Shown here piece by piece: positions 20,191-31,162 of a stretch of DNA of 64,000 bases. How positions within the stretch are numbered: position 1 is the first letter of the stretch; each line of letters starts with the position of its first letter. The notes under the pieces were generated by a model. It had not been told where the DNA came from. It made no database searches and saw only the letters and a list, made by a program, of their open reading frames with translations. The DNA is from Prorocentrum cordatum (lineage: Eukaryota > Sar > Dinophyceae > Prorocentrales > Prorocentraceae). Made by a program: the position numbers and the translations under genes. Where the stretch lies: positions 59,444 to 123,443 of the forward strand of contig CAUYUJ010021652.1 of the NCBI GenBank assembly GCA_963575745.1. The letters run 5' to 3'.

Positions 20191-20218
20191 CTCCCTCTAT
20201 GTTCTCTCTCTCTCTGTT

Positions 20219-20251
<33 letters not shown>

Positions 20252-20325
20252 GTCTTTCATTTTCTTTGCTCTCTCTCTCTCTCTTTTTCTTTCTCTCTCT
20301 CTCTCTCTCTTTCTCTCTTTTCATA
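20190..20325. repeat. (CT)n microsatellite
   Basis: CTCTCT with TTT and GTC interruptions over about 130 bp. Confidence 0.85.
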
Positions 20326-20701
20326 TTTCCATTGCCGAGTTTCGCTGCGGAGGGTTTCACTCAGAGGACCGCCGACGAGTCCCACAGGGAAGACGGGGAG
20401 CCTGAGACTGCCCGGTCCCCGTCCAGCAACGGTTTCTCCGACCCCATTTACGTGGCAGTCCTCAAACGTGGTGGTGACAGCACCTGGCGGTGTGTCTCGG
20501 GCGATTTGGTGTCACCACCCAGTTTGGGGGCTCGTGTGTTTTTTCGAGGATGTTCCGAACGCTGGTGGGTCCAGGAGTCACAGAAACCCAGCGGTGACCC
20601 CGTGTTCCAGAACCCGGCGGTGACTTGTTGGGGGATTCCAGGCCACCGCCTGATATTTCACCACTTTGTTTGGGGGCTCCCAGTTTACTCGGACCGCATT
20701 C
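20326..20701. other. Spacer with local GGTGAC repeats
   Basis: GGTGTCACCACCCAGTTTGG and TTTCACCACTTTGTTTGG, each followed by GGGGCTC, form a loose direct repeat. No gene seen. Confidence 0.4.
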
Positions 20702-20922
20702 GGCGTCACTCCAACATACTGATACTATATTTGCGTCGCCCCCTCAGGGGCGGCGCGCGCACCGAGAACTCTTCGAGTATATGCGTCGTGGCGGGCGCTT
20801 TCTGGCCACATCGCTCGGGAAACGATATACTACAAGATGGCTATACTGTATGTTCGGGTCGGACGCGCGCCTCCAAGGAGAACAGATAGTACTAGTACTA
20901 GTATGTCTCTGTGCGTCCCATC
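20702..20922 (+). repeat. Repeat C, copy 2
   Basis: Follows copy 1 closely: CGTCACTCCAACATACTGAT, GGCGGGCGCTTTCTGGCCAC, TGTTCGGGTCGGACGCGCGC, CTCTGTGCGTCCCATC. Confidence 0.7.
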
Positions 20923-21139
20923 CACTGTGGCGGGTCAGTGGGGATGCGGGGTCACCGCACGGTTGTAAGACTCGGGGGTCGCTCTCCGAGCACGTCCTCT
21001 CGGGCGACCCCACGTAGGGCCTCCGACGTCCCAGAGCGCCGTTTTCGGCGACGTCAAACCGCGCGGGGGGAGGGACCCGCTGGGGGTGCCGACCGAAGTC
21101 ACCGAGCCACCACGCGGTTCTTCGCCACCCTATTTTGAA

Positions 21140-21460
21140 GTCGGGCAGGTCCCTCTACAGGAGGAATTTTCGGAGGTTGATATTCCTGCCGTGGCACGTC
21201 GATCAGCGAATTGGCCGTTTACGGTTCGCCAGAGGGCGTCGCGGCCATAATTTTTGTGGGTCCAGGTCCGTCGGTTTCGGTCCTAGGCCGTTGTCACTAC
21301 AGGGTGGTTTCCTAAAGGGAGGTTTGTTCATCCCCGAAATATCCCAAACAGTCGACAAAATAGTTTGGGGACGATTTTTCTTATTATCATTGACAAATTT
21401 TGTGTGTGACTCTTTTTCATGTTTCGCCCAACATCCGCGTGTAGGCGGACACGCCCGACC
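21140..21460. mobile_element. MITE-1 with nested repeat, GAA duplication
   Basis: The outer ends are GTCGGGCAGGTCCCTCTACA and GTGTAGGCGGACACGCCCGA, bordered by GAA at 21137-21139 and 21461-21463. The MITE interior (CCCAAACAGTCGACAAAATA, TTTGGGGACGATTTTTC) resumes after a roughly 165-bp insertion of repeat T. Confidence 0.75.
21172..21338. repeat. Repeat T, copy nested in MITE-1
   Basis: Shares GTCCGTCGGTTTCGGTCC and AAAGGGAGGTTTGTTCA with 22195-22325. Confidence 0.6.
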
Positions 21461-21540
21461 GAACACCTGTTTGGGGCCCCGAGCTTCTTCGGGGCCAACG
21501 TCAGGGGATGATGGGCTCAGTCGAGGAGCGAGAGGGCAGG

Positions 21541-21715
21541 AACATACGGTTCCGCGAAGGGCCGCGCGGACCTCTCTTGCAGCGGCGCGGGCCTCCCCCC
21601 CCTTGTGGCGGCGTCTCCGGCGCCGCCCATGGCGCTCTCGGCCGCCAGAGGAGGGGGGGCCCCAGCGCCGACCCAAGGAACCCGCGCGGGCCCACGAGAA
21701 TCACCGAGCGCGGTC
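21541..21715. repeat. FB-like foldback, diverged
   Basis: Arms GTTCCGCGAAGGGCCGCGCG and CGCGCGGGCCCACGAGAA flank a TGGCGGCGTCTCCGGCGCCG centre, the centre seen in FB elements. Confidence 0.5.
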
Positions 21716-22194
21716 CGCTACTCGCAAAGTGCCTCCTCGCCAACGTCCGTAAATACACATGTCCGCATCGAGTGGAAGTATCGTGACTCTCCCGTGGCGG
21801 ATCCAGGCCATGAGCGAGTCGTTACTTTGGGATTCGTGGGACGCGCTTGTCCAGACAGATGTCGTGTGTTCATGCTGTTCTCTGGGCCTCTGGACGGGCC
21901 CAGGGGTTCGAGGTGGGAGCTTCTCGTGAGCCCTCGTTGGCTCTCGGCGGCTTTCCAGCCTCGGGCCGCCCTCCCGCGGCGGCTCCCCGCCGCAAGCCTG
22001 CCAGGGGGGTGCCCAGGTCGTCCCGAGCGGCGCGCCGGAGCGCCGAGGCGTGACTGTAGACGGAGCCACTGGGCAAGGACAGAGGGGGGGGGTAGGCTCA
22101 GGAGGGGACGCATCGACCCCCCGTCGCCCGTGGAAGCGGGTGGCAACTCATGTCGGATGTGGACAGACCTCCTACCCTGACGCGTGGATTAAGG

Positions 22195-22325
22195 AACTGG
22201 GCGTGTTCGGTCCGCGAGAGGGGGTCGCGGCCGTCATTTTTGCGGGCCCAGGTCCGTCGGTTTCGGTCCCAGGCCGTTTTCACTAAGGGGAGGTTTACCA
22301 AAGGGAGGTTTGTCCACCGCCGAAT
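22195..22325. repeat. Repeat T, free-standing copy
   Basis: Same landmarks as 21172-21338, here without a surrounding MITE. Confidence 0.6.
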
Positions 22326-22478
22326 CATGAGAGCCTTGTGTGCCCTCGTGATTCTGCCTTGAGCGTCGGTCAGCGTCGACCAGCGTCGATCTGGCGTTGA
22401 TTAGCGTCGATCTAGCGTCGACTAGCGTCGATTCGCAAGAGCCGACAAGATGGTATGGGAGGCTCCCAGGAGTTGCCA
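22326..22478. repeat. Repeat L, copy 2
   Basis: Starts TCATGAGAGCCTTGTG and ends GGGAGGCTCCCAGGAG, with GCGTCGA repeats at 22360-22432. Confidence 0.65.
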
Positions 22479-22544
22479 CCGAACATGGATCGCCGACAGG
22501 GGTCCGACGACCCGCCCCGCACGGGAAGGCACGGATTTGCCGCT

Positions 22545-22735
22545 GGGGTTATGTTGTTCTAACCTGCTTTAGCCTTGGCCGCCAGAAAGGATTTCGCATC
22601 CACAGATGCCGAAACTCGAGGGTTTTCCCACGTCGGGCCCTGGGAGACACTTGTCCGACACTGCTTCGACACTCTTTCGAGACACTCCTTCGACACTTTT
22701 CCGTGCGCTCGAAACTATTTCTGGGATGTGGTCTT
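22545..22735 (+). repeat. Repeat U, uninterrupted copy
   Basis: AACCTGCTTTAGCCTTGG, then CCCACGTCGGGCCCTGGGAG and several TTCGACAC motifs. The second copy (33292-34140) is split by element S. Confidence 0.6.
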
Positions 22736-23045
22736 TAGGTACGACGGGAGCAACATCGTACTGGGGGCCTATCGCCGATGCCAGGTGAATGCATTCCCCC
22801 CTGAGCCAGTCCCTGGCGTAGCCCCTCGCTTCTTCGACCCTGGCGCGTCCCTCCCTCGCCTCGGCCACCCCCGGGGGGGCGCTTCTCCTCGGGCCGCCGG
22901 GGGCCATCGGCAGCGGCTTCGGGACAGGGCGATCGGAGGCGACGACAGGGGCGAAGGGCCCAGAGGGGGAGCAATGCATGCATCCGGGGGCGCCGATGAT
23001 CCATGTCTTCAGCGCGGATCCCCGAAGGGGTACGTGTCATGCTCT

Positions 23046-23965
23046 CCCCTGATCTATTCGCCTCTGTCGTCGCCTCCGAGTCGAGGAAGGAAGAGCGCCA
23101 GATCAGTGAACCTTTGCGGGTCCGTGCGGATTTCTTGTGACGCCGTGGACCCTCGTCGCTCTCACTGCGTCGTAGTTGCGGCCGCTGGGCCCGCCTCTGG
23201 AGGCTCCAGGGCCCACCTCGGCGAAGCGGCTGACGAGAAAAGCATTCGAGCGTCCGAGAGGAGGAGGAGGAGGAGGAGGAGGAGGAGGAGGAGGAGGAGG
23301 AGGAGGAGGAGGAGGAGGGAGGAGGAGGAGGAGGAGGACGGCGCGCGAGTGCAATGGAGAGAGGAGGAGGAGGAGGAGGAGGAGAGGAGGAGGAGGAGGA
23401 GGAGGAGGAGGAGGAGGAGGAGGGAGGAGGAGGAGGGAGGAGGTAGGCGGAGGAGGAGGAAGAGGGAGGAGGAGGAGGAGGAGGAGGAGAGGAGGAGGAG
23501 GGAGGGAGGAGGAGGAGGGAGGAGGGAGGAGGGAGGAGGGAGGAGTGAGGAGGAGGAGGGAAGGAGGAGGGAGGGAGGGAGGGAGGAGGGAGGAGGAGGA
23601 GGGTGAGGGAGGAGGAGGAGGGAGGAGGGAAGGAGGGAGGAGGGAGGAGGAAGGAGGAAGGAGGGAGGAGGGAGGAGGGAGGACGGGAGGAGGGAGGAGA
23701 AGAAGGAGAGAAGGGAGGAGGGAGGAGGGAGAGGGGGAGGAGGGAGAGGAGGAGGTGGAGGAGGAGGAGGAGGAGGAGGAGAGGAAGAGGAGGAGGAGCC
23801 CCAGGTCCCCCCGTGGCGGCGCCTCCGTCGCCGCCCCCGGCGTGCTCCGCGCCCCAGGGGGGCGGGTCCAGCGCCGTTCCACGAGAGCCGCGTGGGCCTG
23901 TGAAGGTGTTGACCTGCTCGCGGGTCGTTGGAAGCAGATACTTCTGGATTTCCAGATCCCAATCG
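23046..23965 (+). repeat. Repeat V, copy split by a purine tract
   Basis: 23046-23134 and 23799-23965 together match the intact copy at 23968-24215. Between them lie about 660 bp, mostly GGA. Landmarks are CGCCAGATCAGTGAACCTTT and CCCCCGTGGCGGCGCCTCC. Confidence 0.65.
23262..23800. repeat. 540-bp (GGA)n purine tract
   Basis: Almost uninterrupted purines on the + strand, with GGAGGGAGG and GAAGGAGG phases. It is the longest polypurine run in the window and keeps several frames open on both strands. Confidence 0.9.
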
Positions 23966-23967
23966 AT

Positions 23968-24215
23968 TCGCCCCTATCGTCGCCTCCGAGTCGAGGAAGA
24001 AAGAGCGCCAGATCAGTGAACCTTTGCGGGTCCGTGCGGATTTCTTATGACCTGCTCCAGGTCCCCCCGTGGCGGCGCCTCCGTCGCCGCCCCCGACGTG
24101 CTCCGCGCGGGTCCAGCACCGCTCCACGAGAGCCGCGTGGACCTGTGAGAGTGTTGGCCTGCTCGCGGGTCGTTGGAAGTATATTTTTCTGGATTCCCAG
24201 ATCCCACTCTGCTCC
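23968..24215 (+). repeat. Repeat V, intact copy
   Basis: Directly follows the split copy. Its centre (TGGCGGCGCCTCCGTCGCCG) resembles the FB centre. Confidence 0.65.
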
Positions 24216-24917
24216 AAGCGCCTTTCTACTTCAAGTTAAGCATCGGCATGCTTCTGCTGCGTTTTATTATTCTCTTAGGGGGCCTGGACACAGTCTACTC
24301 TATCCGCCTTCCTACCTCATGTTTGTACTTACTTCTCCCGACCGGCGTGTATGCGTATTTTCCTACCCCGAGCACAAGCCTCCGACGTTTTAGTTTTTTC
24401 AACATGGGGCCCCCAGAACTCTGGACCACCTCAGGGGACGGGGCTTTCGCACCCGATTGTTTTTTGATGGTCTCAGGTCTCAATGAGGGCCGACTTGAGT
24501 GTTTTCCGTGCACCTGTTGGAGTTCTGGGGACGGTGCCATGAGGCACTTCCCCCCCCGGAGGTTATAGAAGGAGGTCGAGACTTCCAGGGTCTTCTGACC
24601 GAGCATTCGCGGACGACGTGTGTACACCGTAATTACTGCGTTGTTGTCTCCCGAGGCGTCGTCATTCGTCGACCCAGGAACGGTACGGTGCACACTGTTC
24701 CGGCGCTCAGGGACGAACAAAATTGCGCACCGCATCGCGCCGTGGCGGGGCGTGGAGGGAGTCCAGGGATGGCACGGTGCATGGCTCTGCCTGGCGCCCG
24801 GGCGCCCCGCCAGTCCTGGTGCCGCGTGGAGCAGCTGGCCGTGGGCGTCGCCTTCGCCAAGCCGGTGACCTGCCCAGACATCCAGCGGCCTCGGATCGGG
24901 CGGGCGGCAACAGGGTG
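24216..24917. other. Unassigned spacer
   Basis: AT-richer than average near 24220-24420. No gene, TIR or array recognised. Confidence 0.4.
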
Positions 24918-25603
24918 ACAATGCTGATGATGATAGTGAAGATGATGGTGAAGGTAATGGTGATGGTGATGTTGTTGATGATGATGCTGATGGTGATGAT
25001 GATGATGCTGATGATGATGACGATGATGATGGCTACGATGACGACAATAAGGATGATGATACTGGTGATGATGCCGACGACGACGATGATGACGTTGATG
25101 ACGATGATTACGGGGCGTGAAAACGACCACAGCCACGGCTTTTCTTTTGTTGCCGCCCTCCAGCCCGCAGAAACAAAGCAGAGCTTGGCACCAGGGAAAT
25201 GACCACAACCACTGCTTCTTTTTCGGCTGGCTGGAAGGCGGCGCAGACAAGAAGCAGTGGCTGTGGTCATTTTCCCGTCCCGCAATAATGACGATTCCGA
25301 TTATGATGATGATGATGTTGATGATGATGTGATGATGATGATGACGGTGAATCTGATGATGATGTAACTGATTGTGATGATGATGCTGCTAAGGACGATT
25401 GATGATGATGCTGATGATGATGCTGATGATGATTATGATGAGGATGCCGATTATGATGATGATTGTGATCATGATGCTGCTGCTGACGACGATGATGATC
25501 ATGCTGCTGATGATGATCATGCTGATGATAATGATGATGATGATGATGATGATGATGATGGTGATGGTGATGATGATGATGATGATCATGATGATCATGA
25601 TGC

Positions 25604-25649
<46 letters not shown>

Positions 25650-25717
25650 CATGATGATGATCATGATGATGATGCTGATGCTGATGATGATATTGATGAC
25701 GATGATGCTGATGATCC

Positions 25718-25758
<41 letters not shown>

Positions 25759-25850
25759 CTGATGATGATGATGATGATGATGATGATGGTGATGACGATG
25801 GTGGTGCTGATGAGGACGATTATGATTCGGATTCGGATGAGGATGACCAT
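24918..25850. repeat. (GAT)n arrays
   Basis: Two GAT/GCTGAT arrays (24918-25110 and 25285-25850) flank a hairpin. The Asp/Met/Ile-rich frames they create on both strands are not considered genes. Confidence 0.9.
25111..25283. repeat. Inverted repeat between GAT arrays
   Basis: GAAAACGACCACAGCCACGG mirrors AGTGGCTGTGGTCATTTTCC, and an internal AATGACCACAACCACTGCTT adds a third related arm. The centre has GCCCTCCAGCC and GGCTGGAAGGC. Confidence 0.7.
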
Positions 25851-26108
25851 TATATGCGAGTTTTACGTGACGGCATGGCTAGCAACCTTGGGCCAAGGAT
25901 GCTCCTTTTGATGCTAGTGTTGCCGTTGGCGCTTATGGTTAGGATCATGATTATTCTTATTACTATAATGACGGCGGGTAGGATGAGGAGGAGTATGAGG
26001 GTGAGGATTCGAATGAGGACGAGGGCGAAGCTGGGTACGACTATGGCATGCGCTTGTATATGGTAGCGCTGTCCAAGCTCTTTCAGCGCCCGCCCCCAGG
26101 CCTGCGCT
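25851..26108. other. Unassigned spacer
   Basis: GAGGA-rich transition after the GAT array. No supported gene. Confidence 0.4.
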
Positions 26109-27856
26109 AGAACCTGAGCGCGCGCGAAGCGCGAGCACGATGGCTCTAGTATGTACTTATACGTACACGCCTATATACATATAACGGCGCACCGGGTCCG
26201 GGGGCCCGGGGCCGGGACCTCGACCACAAATGTGCGCCCCGGGGGGCCCGGAGGCTCGTCGGGGCTTGCCGGAGGCCTCCCCAGTCAGACAAGACGGCCC
26301 AAGAAGCGCCCAAGACGGCCCAAGAAACTTCCAAGAGGCCTCCAAGAGGGCTCCGAGATGCTGAAGATGGCCTCCAGACGTCCAAGGAGGCCCCCAAGAG
26401 GCCCCAAGAAGCCTCCAACATGCGTCCCAAGAGGGCCCCTAGACGCAAAAATTGGCCCATTCCCTTCGTAAAACGTACATTTTCAACAAAGTTGTCTTTT
26501 GGGCTTTCCGACGTTACAGGACGGCCCAAGAGGCGCCCAAGACCGCCCCAAGACGGCCCAAGAAGCTTCCCAGAGGGCCCCAGGGCAGCCCAAGAGGGCC
26601 CCAAGACGGCCCAAGAGGCGCCCAAGATGGCCCAAGAGGGCCCCAAGACGGGCCCAAGAGGGGGCCCAGAGGGGGACCACGAACCGCAAGCTCGAGCCTT
26701 CCGCCCCAAGAGGCCGCCAGGAGGCCCCCAGGAGGCCCCTCAAGAGGCCCCAGGAGACCCCAGACGTCCAAGGACGCCCCCAAGAGGCCCCAAGAAGCCT
26801 CCAACATGCGTCCCAAGAGGGCCCCTAGACGCAAAAATTGGCCCATTCCCTTCGTAAAACGTACATTTTCAACAAAGTCGCCTTTTGGGCTTTCCGACGT
26901 TACAGGACGGCCCAAGAGGCGCCCAAGACCGCCCCAAGACGGCCCAAGAAGCTTCCCAGAGGGCCCCAGGACAGCCCAAGAGGGCCCCAAGACGGCCCAA
27001 GAGGCGCCCAAGATGGCCCAAGAGGGCCCCAAGACGGGCCCAAGAGGGGGCCCAGAGGGGGACCACGAACCGCAAGCTCGAGCCTTCCGCCCCAAGAGGC
27101 CGCCAGGAGGCCCCCAGGAGGCCCCTCAAGAGGCCCCAGGAGACCCCAGACGTCCAAGGACGCCCCCAAGAGGCCCCAAGAAGCCTCCAACATGCGTCCC
27201 AAGAGGGCCCCTAGACGCAAAATTGGCCCATTCCCTTCGTAAAACGTACATTTTCAACAAAGTTGTCTTTTGGGTTTTCCGACGTTACAGGACGGCCCAA
27301 GAGGCGCCCAAGACCGCCCCAAGACGGCCCAAGAAGCTTCCAAGAGGGCCCCAGGACAGCCCAAGAGGGCCCCAAGACGGCCCAAGAGGCGCCCAAGATG
27401 GCCCAAGAGGGCCCCAAGACGGGCCCAAGAGGGGGTCCAGAGGGGGACCACGAACCGCAAGCTCGAGCCTTCCGCCCCAAGAGGCCGCCAGGAGGCCATC
27501 AGGAGGCCCCTCAAGAGGCCCCAGGAGACCCCCAAGAGGCCCAAAGGAGGCCCAAGGACAGCCCAAGAGGGCCCCAAGACGGCCCAAGAGGCGCCCAAGA
27601 TGGCCCAAGAGGGCCCCAAGACGGGCCCAAGAGGGGGCCCAGAGGGGGACCACGAACCGCAAGCTCGAGCCTTCCGCCCCAAGAGGCCGCCAAGAGGCCC
27701 CCAGGAGGCCCCTCAAGAGGCCCCAGGAGACCCCAGACGTCCAAGGACGCCCCCACGACGCTTCGCGTCACCAATTTCTTCTCACAACGGTTCCTGGGTC
27801 TGTGACTCGACAGAACCTAAGCGCGCGCGAAGTGCGCGCGTGGTTCTAGTATACAT
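26109..27856. repeat. 386-bp satellite, about 3.5 units, with flanking direct repeats
   Basis: Units begin at TGCGTCCCAAGAGGGCCCCT at 26421, 26807 and 27193, spaced 386 bp. A fourth unit lacks the unique CCCATTCCCTTCGTAAAACG part. Most of each unit is CCCAAGAGGCC-type minisatellite. The block lies between related copies of an AGAACCTRAGCGCGCGCGAA hairpin at 26109-26156 and 27812-27856. Because 386 is not a multiple of 3, the frames rotate between units yet stay open through composition alone. Confidence 0.85.
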
Positions 27857-28080
27857 GTATGTTTGCACACGTTTACGTACTCATACACATCTATATATAT
27901 GTACACTACGTATTTACATACACCTATATACATAGACACTCACACATGCATATACACATGTACGCATGTTTGTATACACACGCACATACACGTATATTTA
28001 TATATACATATATACATACACATATATATATACACATATATATACATATATATATACACATGCAAATGTATGTTTGCATA
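27857..28080. repeat. (CATATA)n repeats
   Basis: ACATATATAC/CACACATACA repeats over about 220 bp. Confidence 0.85.
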
Positions 28081-29045
28081 CTGTTGACAGCACCACACAT
28101 ACTGCACCACATTCATTGCGCGCCTCAGCTTGCGCCCCATGCGTTACGCAGCCAGGGCGCAAGGGCACATGATTTGGGATCCACGCCGGCAAACGTCCCC
28201 TTCTTGGCAACGTGGAGCGGGGGAGGGAGCCGAGGCGAGGCGGAGGGGGGGTATTCCTCGGGTGAAGTCGCGAGAGCCCTGGCGCCCAGGGCGCTCCCCG
28301 AGGGACCTGGGAGCGGTGCAGGCACGGCGTCGGCACGGGGCCCTGGCACCGGAGACGGGAGGGCCCCTCCTCAGGCACGCCCTGGAGAAGCAGAGCACAG
28401 AAGGAGCGGCCAGTCCCACCAGGGCCCAGGATCGGCGCTCGTGTCTGTCTCCTGGCCTGTACAGGATGGCGTGCCCAGCAGGCCCAGCTCAGGATTGGCC
28501 GGGGAGCGGGTGGCGCTGGGGCCTTTTATTATCGTTGCCCTTCGTTCGATGCCTATGTCCCCGTCCTGTTGGCCACTGACGTGTTCCTCGTCCGTGGGCG
28601 GCATTCTGAGGTCTACTTGCTCAGCGACAGAGGCGCCGACTGGGCTTAGCATCGCTCGCTCGTGCGGCGGAGGAGGTCGACGACGAGGGAAGGCAAGCTT
28701 GGGAGAAGAGCAGTCGGAAACCAAGAAAAAAAGAGTTCGGAGCGGAGAAGGTGCTTGTAGCGACGGGTGAAGAGTAGGAGCAGGTACGTCTTCGAACGTG
28801 CTGCGTTGCTTGTTTTCTGTAAGGCCCCTGGCGACGGTGCACCACGAGACGCGCTTCGTGCCAGCACGCAGCTGGAGGTTGGATCGACCTCTGAGTGGTG
28901 CGAGCTTGTGAGCCGCCCCTGCCAGCTGAACAGTGCGCTGTCCCCTTCTGCCCCGACGCACTTTGCGCGAGGCGGTCCAGGACGAACGGCGACAGGCAAA
29001 CGACCACTGGAACGCAGGCGTCGTGATTCGAAGGAGGAACAGACA
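28081..29045. other. Unassigned spacer
   Basis: Nearly 1 kb of mixed composition. No recognisable protein motif, repeat arm or array was found, although short open frames exist on both strands. Confidence 0.4.
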
Positions 29046-29212
29046 CATACATTTTGGCGCTCAACGCGTATTTCTTGGATCCGCGCTGGGTGGGACCCCC
29101 CTGGCGGCGCCTCCGGCGCCGCCCCTGGCGCGCTCTGCGCGCCAGGGAGGGGAGTCCAGCGCGGATCCGAGAAGTCCGCGCGGAGCACCAACAGTTTATG
29201 TTTATGGCGTTT
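29046..29212. repeat. Foldback element FB
   Basis: Arms GCGTATTTCTTGGATCCGCG and CGCGGATCCGAGAAGTCCGC around a CTGGCGGCGCCTCCGGCGCC centre. The right end is GTTTATGTTTATGGCGT. Confidence 0.7.
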
Positions 29213-29287
29213 TCTCTTCTTCTAGTGATCGTCGCAGAGTCATTCAGCAGTCCAGGCCCCCCCCCCCCCCGGGGGGCGCGAAGCCTG

Positions 29288-29366
29288 GGGGGCCACATGC
29301 GAACCCTACCCCGACCCCCCACGATTTCTGAGGGGGAGGGTGGGGTTCATTTCGTTCGGGAGCTCC
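29288..29366. repeat. PAL-B left half, cut at its centre by a TCC array
   Basis: The left arm runs from GGGGCCACATGCGAACCC to the GGGAGCTCC centre and then passes straight into (TCC)n. The right arm is missing. Confidence 0.7.
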
Positions 29367-30157
29367 TCCTCCTCCTCCTCCTTTCCCTCCGCCTACGCCT
29401 CCTCCTCCTCCTCCTCCTCCTCGGCCTGCTGCTGCTCCTCCTCCTCCTCCTCAACCTCATCCTCCTTTCCTCCTCCTCCTACTCCTCTTCCTCCTCATCT
29501 CTCGCCTCCTCTCCTCCTCCTCCTCCTCCTCTCTCCTCCTCCTCCTCCTCCTCCTCTCCTCTTCCTCCTCCTCCACTTCCTCTCCTCCTCCTGCTCCTCC
29601 TCCCCCTCTCCCCTCCTCCTCCTTTGCCTCCTCCTCCTCCTCCTCCTCCTCCTCCTATTCCTGCTCCTCCTCCATTTCCCGCCGCCTCCTCCTCCTCCTC
29701 CTCCTCCTCCTCCTCTGCTCCTCCTCCTCTTCCTCCTCCTCCTCCTCCGCCTCTGCCTCCTCTCTCTCTCTCTCTCTTTCTCTTCCCAGCAACAGCTTCG
29801 GGCGATCCCAAATGCCTCCGCGCTGCCGCGCGCGCGCCAGCGGCCGCGTGGGGGCCCAGCCTTTCTGGAGGAGGAGGAGGAGGAGGAGGAGGAGGAGGAG
29901 GAGAGGAGGAGGGTGAGGAGGAGGAGAAGGAGGGAGGAAGGAGGAGGAGGAGGAGGAGGAGGAGAGGGGAGCAGGAGGAGGAGGAGGAGGAGGAGGAGGA
30001 GGAGTGGAGGAGGAGGAAGGAGGAGGAGGAGGAGGGGAGGAGGAGGGGAGGAGGAGGAGGAGGAGGGAGGAGGGAGGAGGAGGAGGAGGAGGGGGAGGAG
30101 GAGGAGGAGGAGGAGGAGGAGGAGGAGGAGGAGGAGGAGGAGGAGGAGGAGGAGGAG
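29364..30157. repeat. (TCC)n then (GGA)n, giant inverted array pair
   Basis: About 415 bp of TCC (to 29780) is followed by a roughly 90-bp unique centre (CAACAGCTTCGGGCGATCCC) and about 285 bp of GGA (29870-30157). The two arrays could pair as one large imperfect hairpin. Confidence 0.85.
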
Positions 30158-30362
30158 CCCCCTGGCGCTGCGCGCCGAGGCTCGGCGCCGCCCGCGCGCG
30201 CCGCGGCGCGGGCCGTCGCGCCGTCGGTGCCGGCCACGCTGGGGCCCGGCGGCGCCTGCGGCGAGGCGCCGCGCCCCGCGGGGGGCGCTGCTCGCCACGA
30301 GGGGGCGCTGCTCGCCACGCGGGGGCCCTCGGGCGGAGTGCTCGTGGGGGAGGCCGTCCCGA

Positions 30363-30563
30363 GTCCAGCGATCGCAAACATAGACCAAGGGGGCGTGGAT
30401 TAGCGGCGTGTCCCATTTCCATGGGAGACCGCGGATCTCCGCCGCCGAGCGAGGCGGCACCGGCACGCATTTTGGGAGGGTGCCTCCCCCGATCCGTGGA
30501 GTTGGCGACTACTGCGCGCCAAATCCATGGATCGCTAGTCTATGTTTGCGCGCCCCCGACTGA
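30363..30563. repeat. Repeat M, copy 2
   Basis: GATCGCAAACATAGACCAAG to TGTTTGCGCGCCCCCGACT, with GCGCCAAATCCATGGATCGC. Confidence 0.7.
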
Positions 30564-30565
30564 TG

Positions 30566-30957
30566 TCCACGTCGCGAATCTGTTCGACTCCAGCTCTTCA
30601 AGAAGAACAAACGCCATGAGCATAAACTTGTGGCGCTCCGCGCGGATCTCTTGGGTCCGCGCCTGGGCCCCCCCTGGCGGCGCCTCCGGCGCCGCCCCTG
30701 GCGCGCGGAGCGCGGGGGCCCCAGCGCGGATCCAAGAAATCCGCGCGGAGCGCCAAAAGTTGATGTTTATGGCGTTGTTTATCTTCTTCTTCTTCTTCTT
30801 CTTCTTCTACTCCAGTTCGTTTCCAGTTCGGCCCCATTCGGCTCAGGTTCGGCCCAGCTTCGACCCAGGCTTGGCTCGGGTCGACGGACGTTCGACGCAG
30901 CTGCCACGCACCGGCGGAGCGAGCGGCTCCCGGAAGGCCCCCGGCACGGGCACCTGA
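30566..30957. repeat. Repeat N, copy 2, split by FB
   Basis: Starts CGTCGCGAATCTGTTCGACT. It is interrupted by the FB element at 30608-30776 and continues from TCCAGTTCGTTTCCAGTTCG to CGGCACGGGCACCTG. Confidence 0.6.
30608..30776. repeat. Foldback element FB, best copy
   Basis: Arms of about 55 bp are roughly 90% complementary. The left runs AACGCCATGAGCATAAACTT then GGCGCTCCGCGCGGATCTCT. The right mirrors it and ends GATGTTTATGGCGTT. The centre CTGGCGGCGCCTCCGGCGCC is itself palindromic. Ten full or half copies occur in the window. None has coding capacity. Confidence 0.75.
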
Positions 30958-31014
30958 CTCGGGGGCCACGTGGCGGCACCGCACCGCCCGAACATGCCTT
31001 TGCTCTGTCGGCGT

Positions 31015-31155
31015 CGGCCCAGCACGTGCGACGCGGGCGCCCTGAGATCTCACGGTCTGTGTTCTGCTGGCCGGCGCTTTCTGGCCAGGCTGCTCCGCAT
31101 CGGACTCGTGTGCTGCATGTTCGCGTCGGGCGCGCGCCTCCCATATCAACACATC
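31015..31155 (+). repeat. Repeat C, partial copy
   Basis: Retains GGCGCTTTCTGGCCAGGCTG and CATGTTCGCGTCGGGCGCGC. It follows M and N as at 18.5-19.5 kb. Confidence 0.5.
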
Positions 31156-31162
31156 GTACCAG

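Noticed and set aside
25374-26066. Asp-rich frame on + and Ile-rich frame on - across the GAT array
   Set aside because: Pure microsatellite translation, without homology or a start context.
26452-27849. A 465-codon Pro/Arg/Lys-rich frame resembling basic histone-like proteins
   Set aside because: It comes from the 386-bp satellite. The frame changes phase between units, and all frames are equally open.
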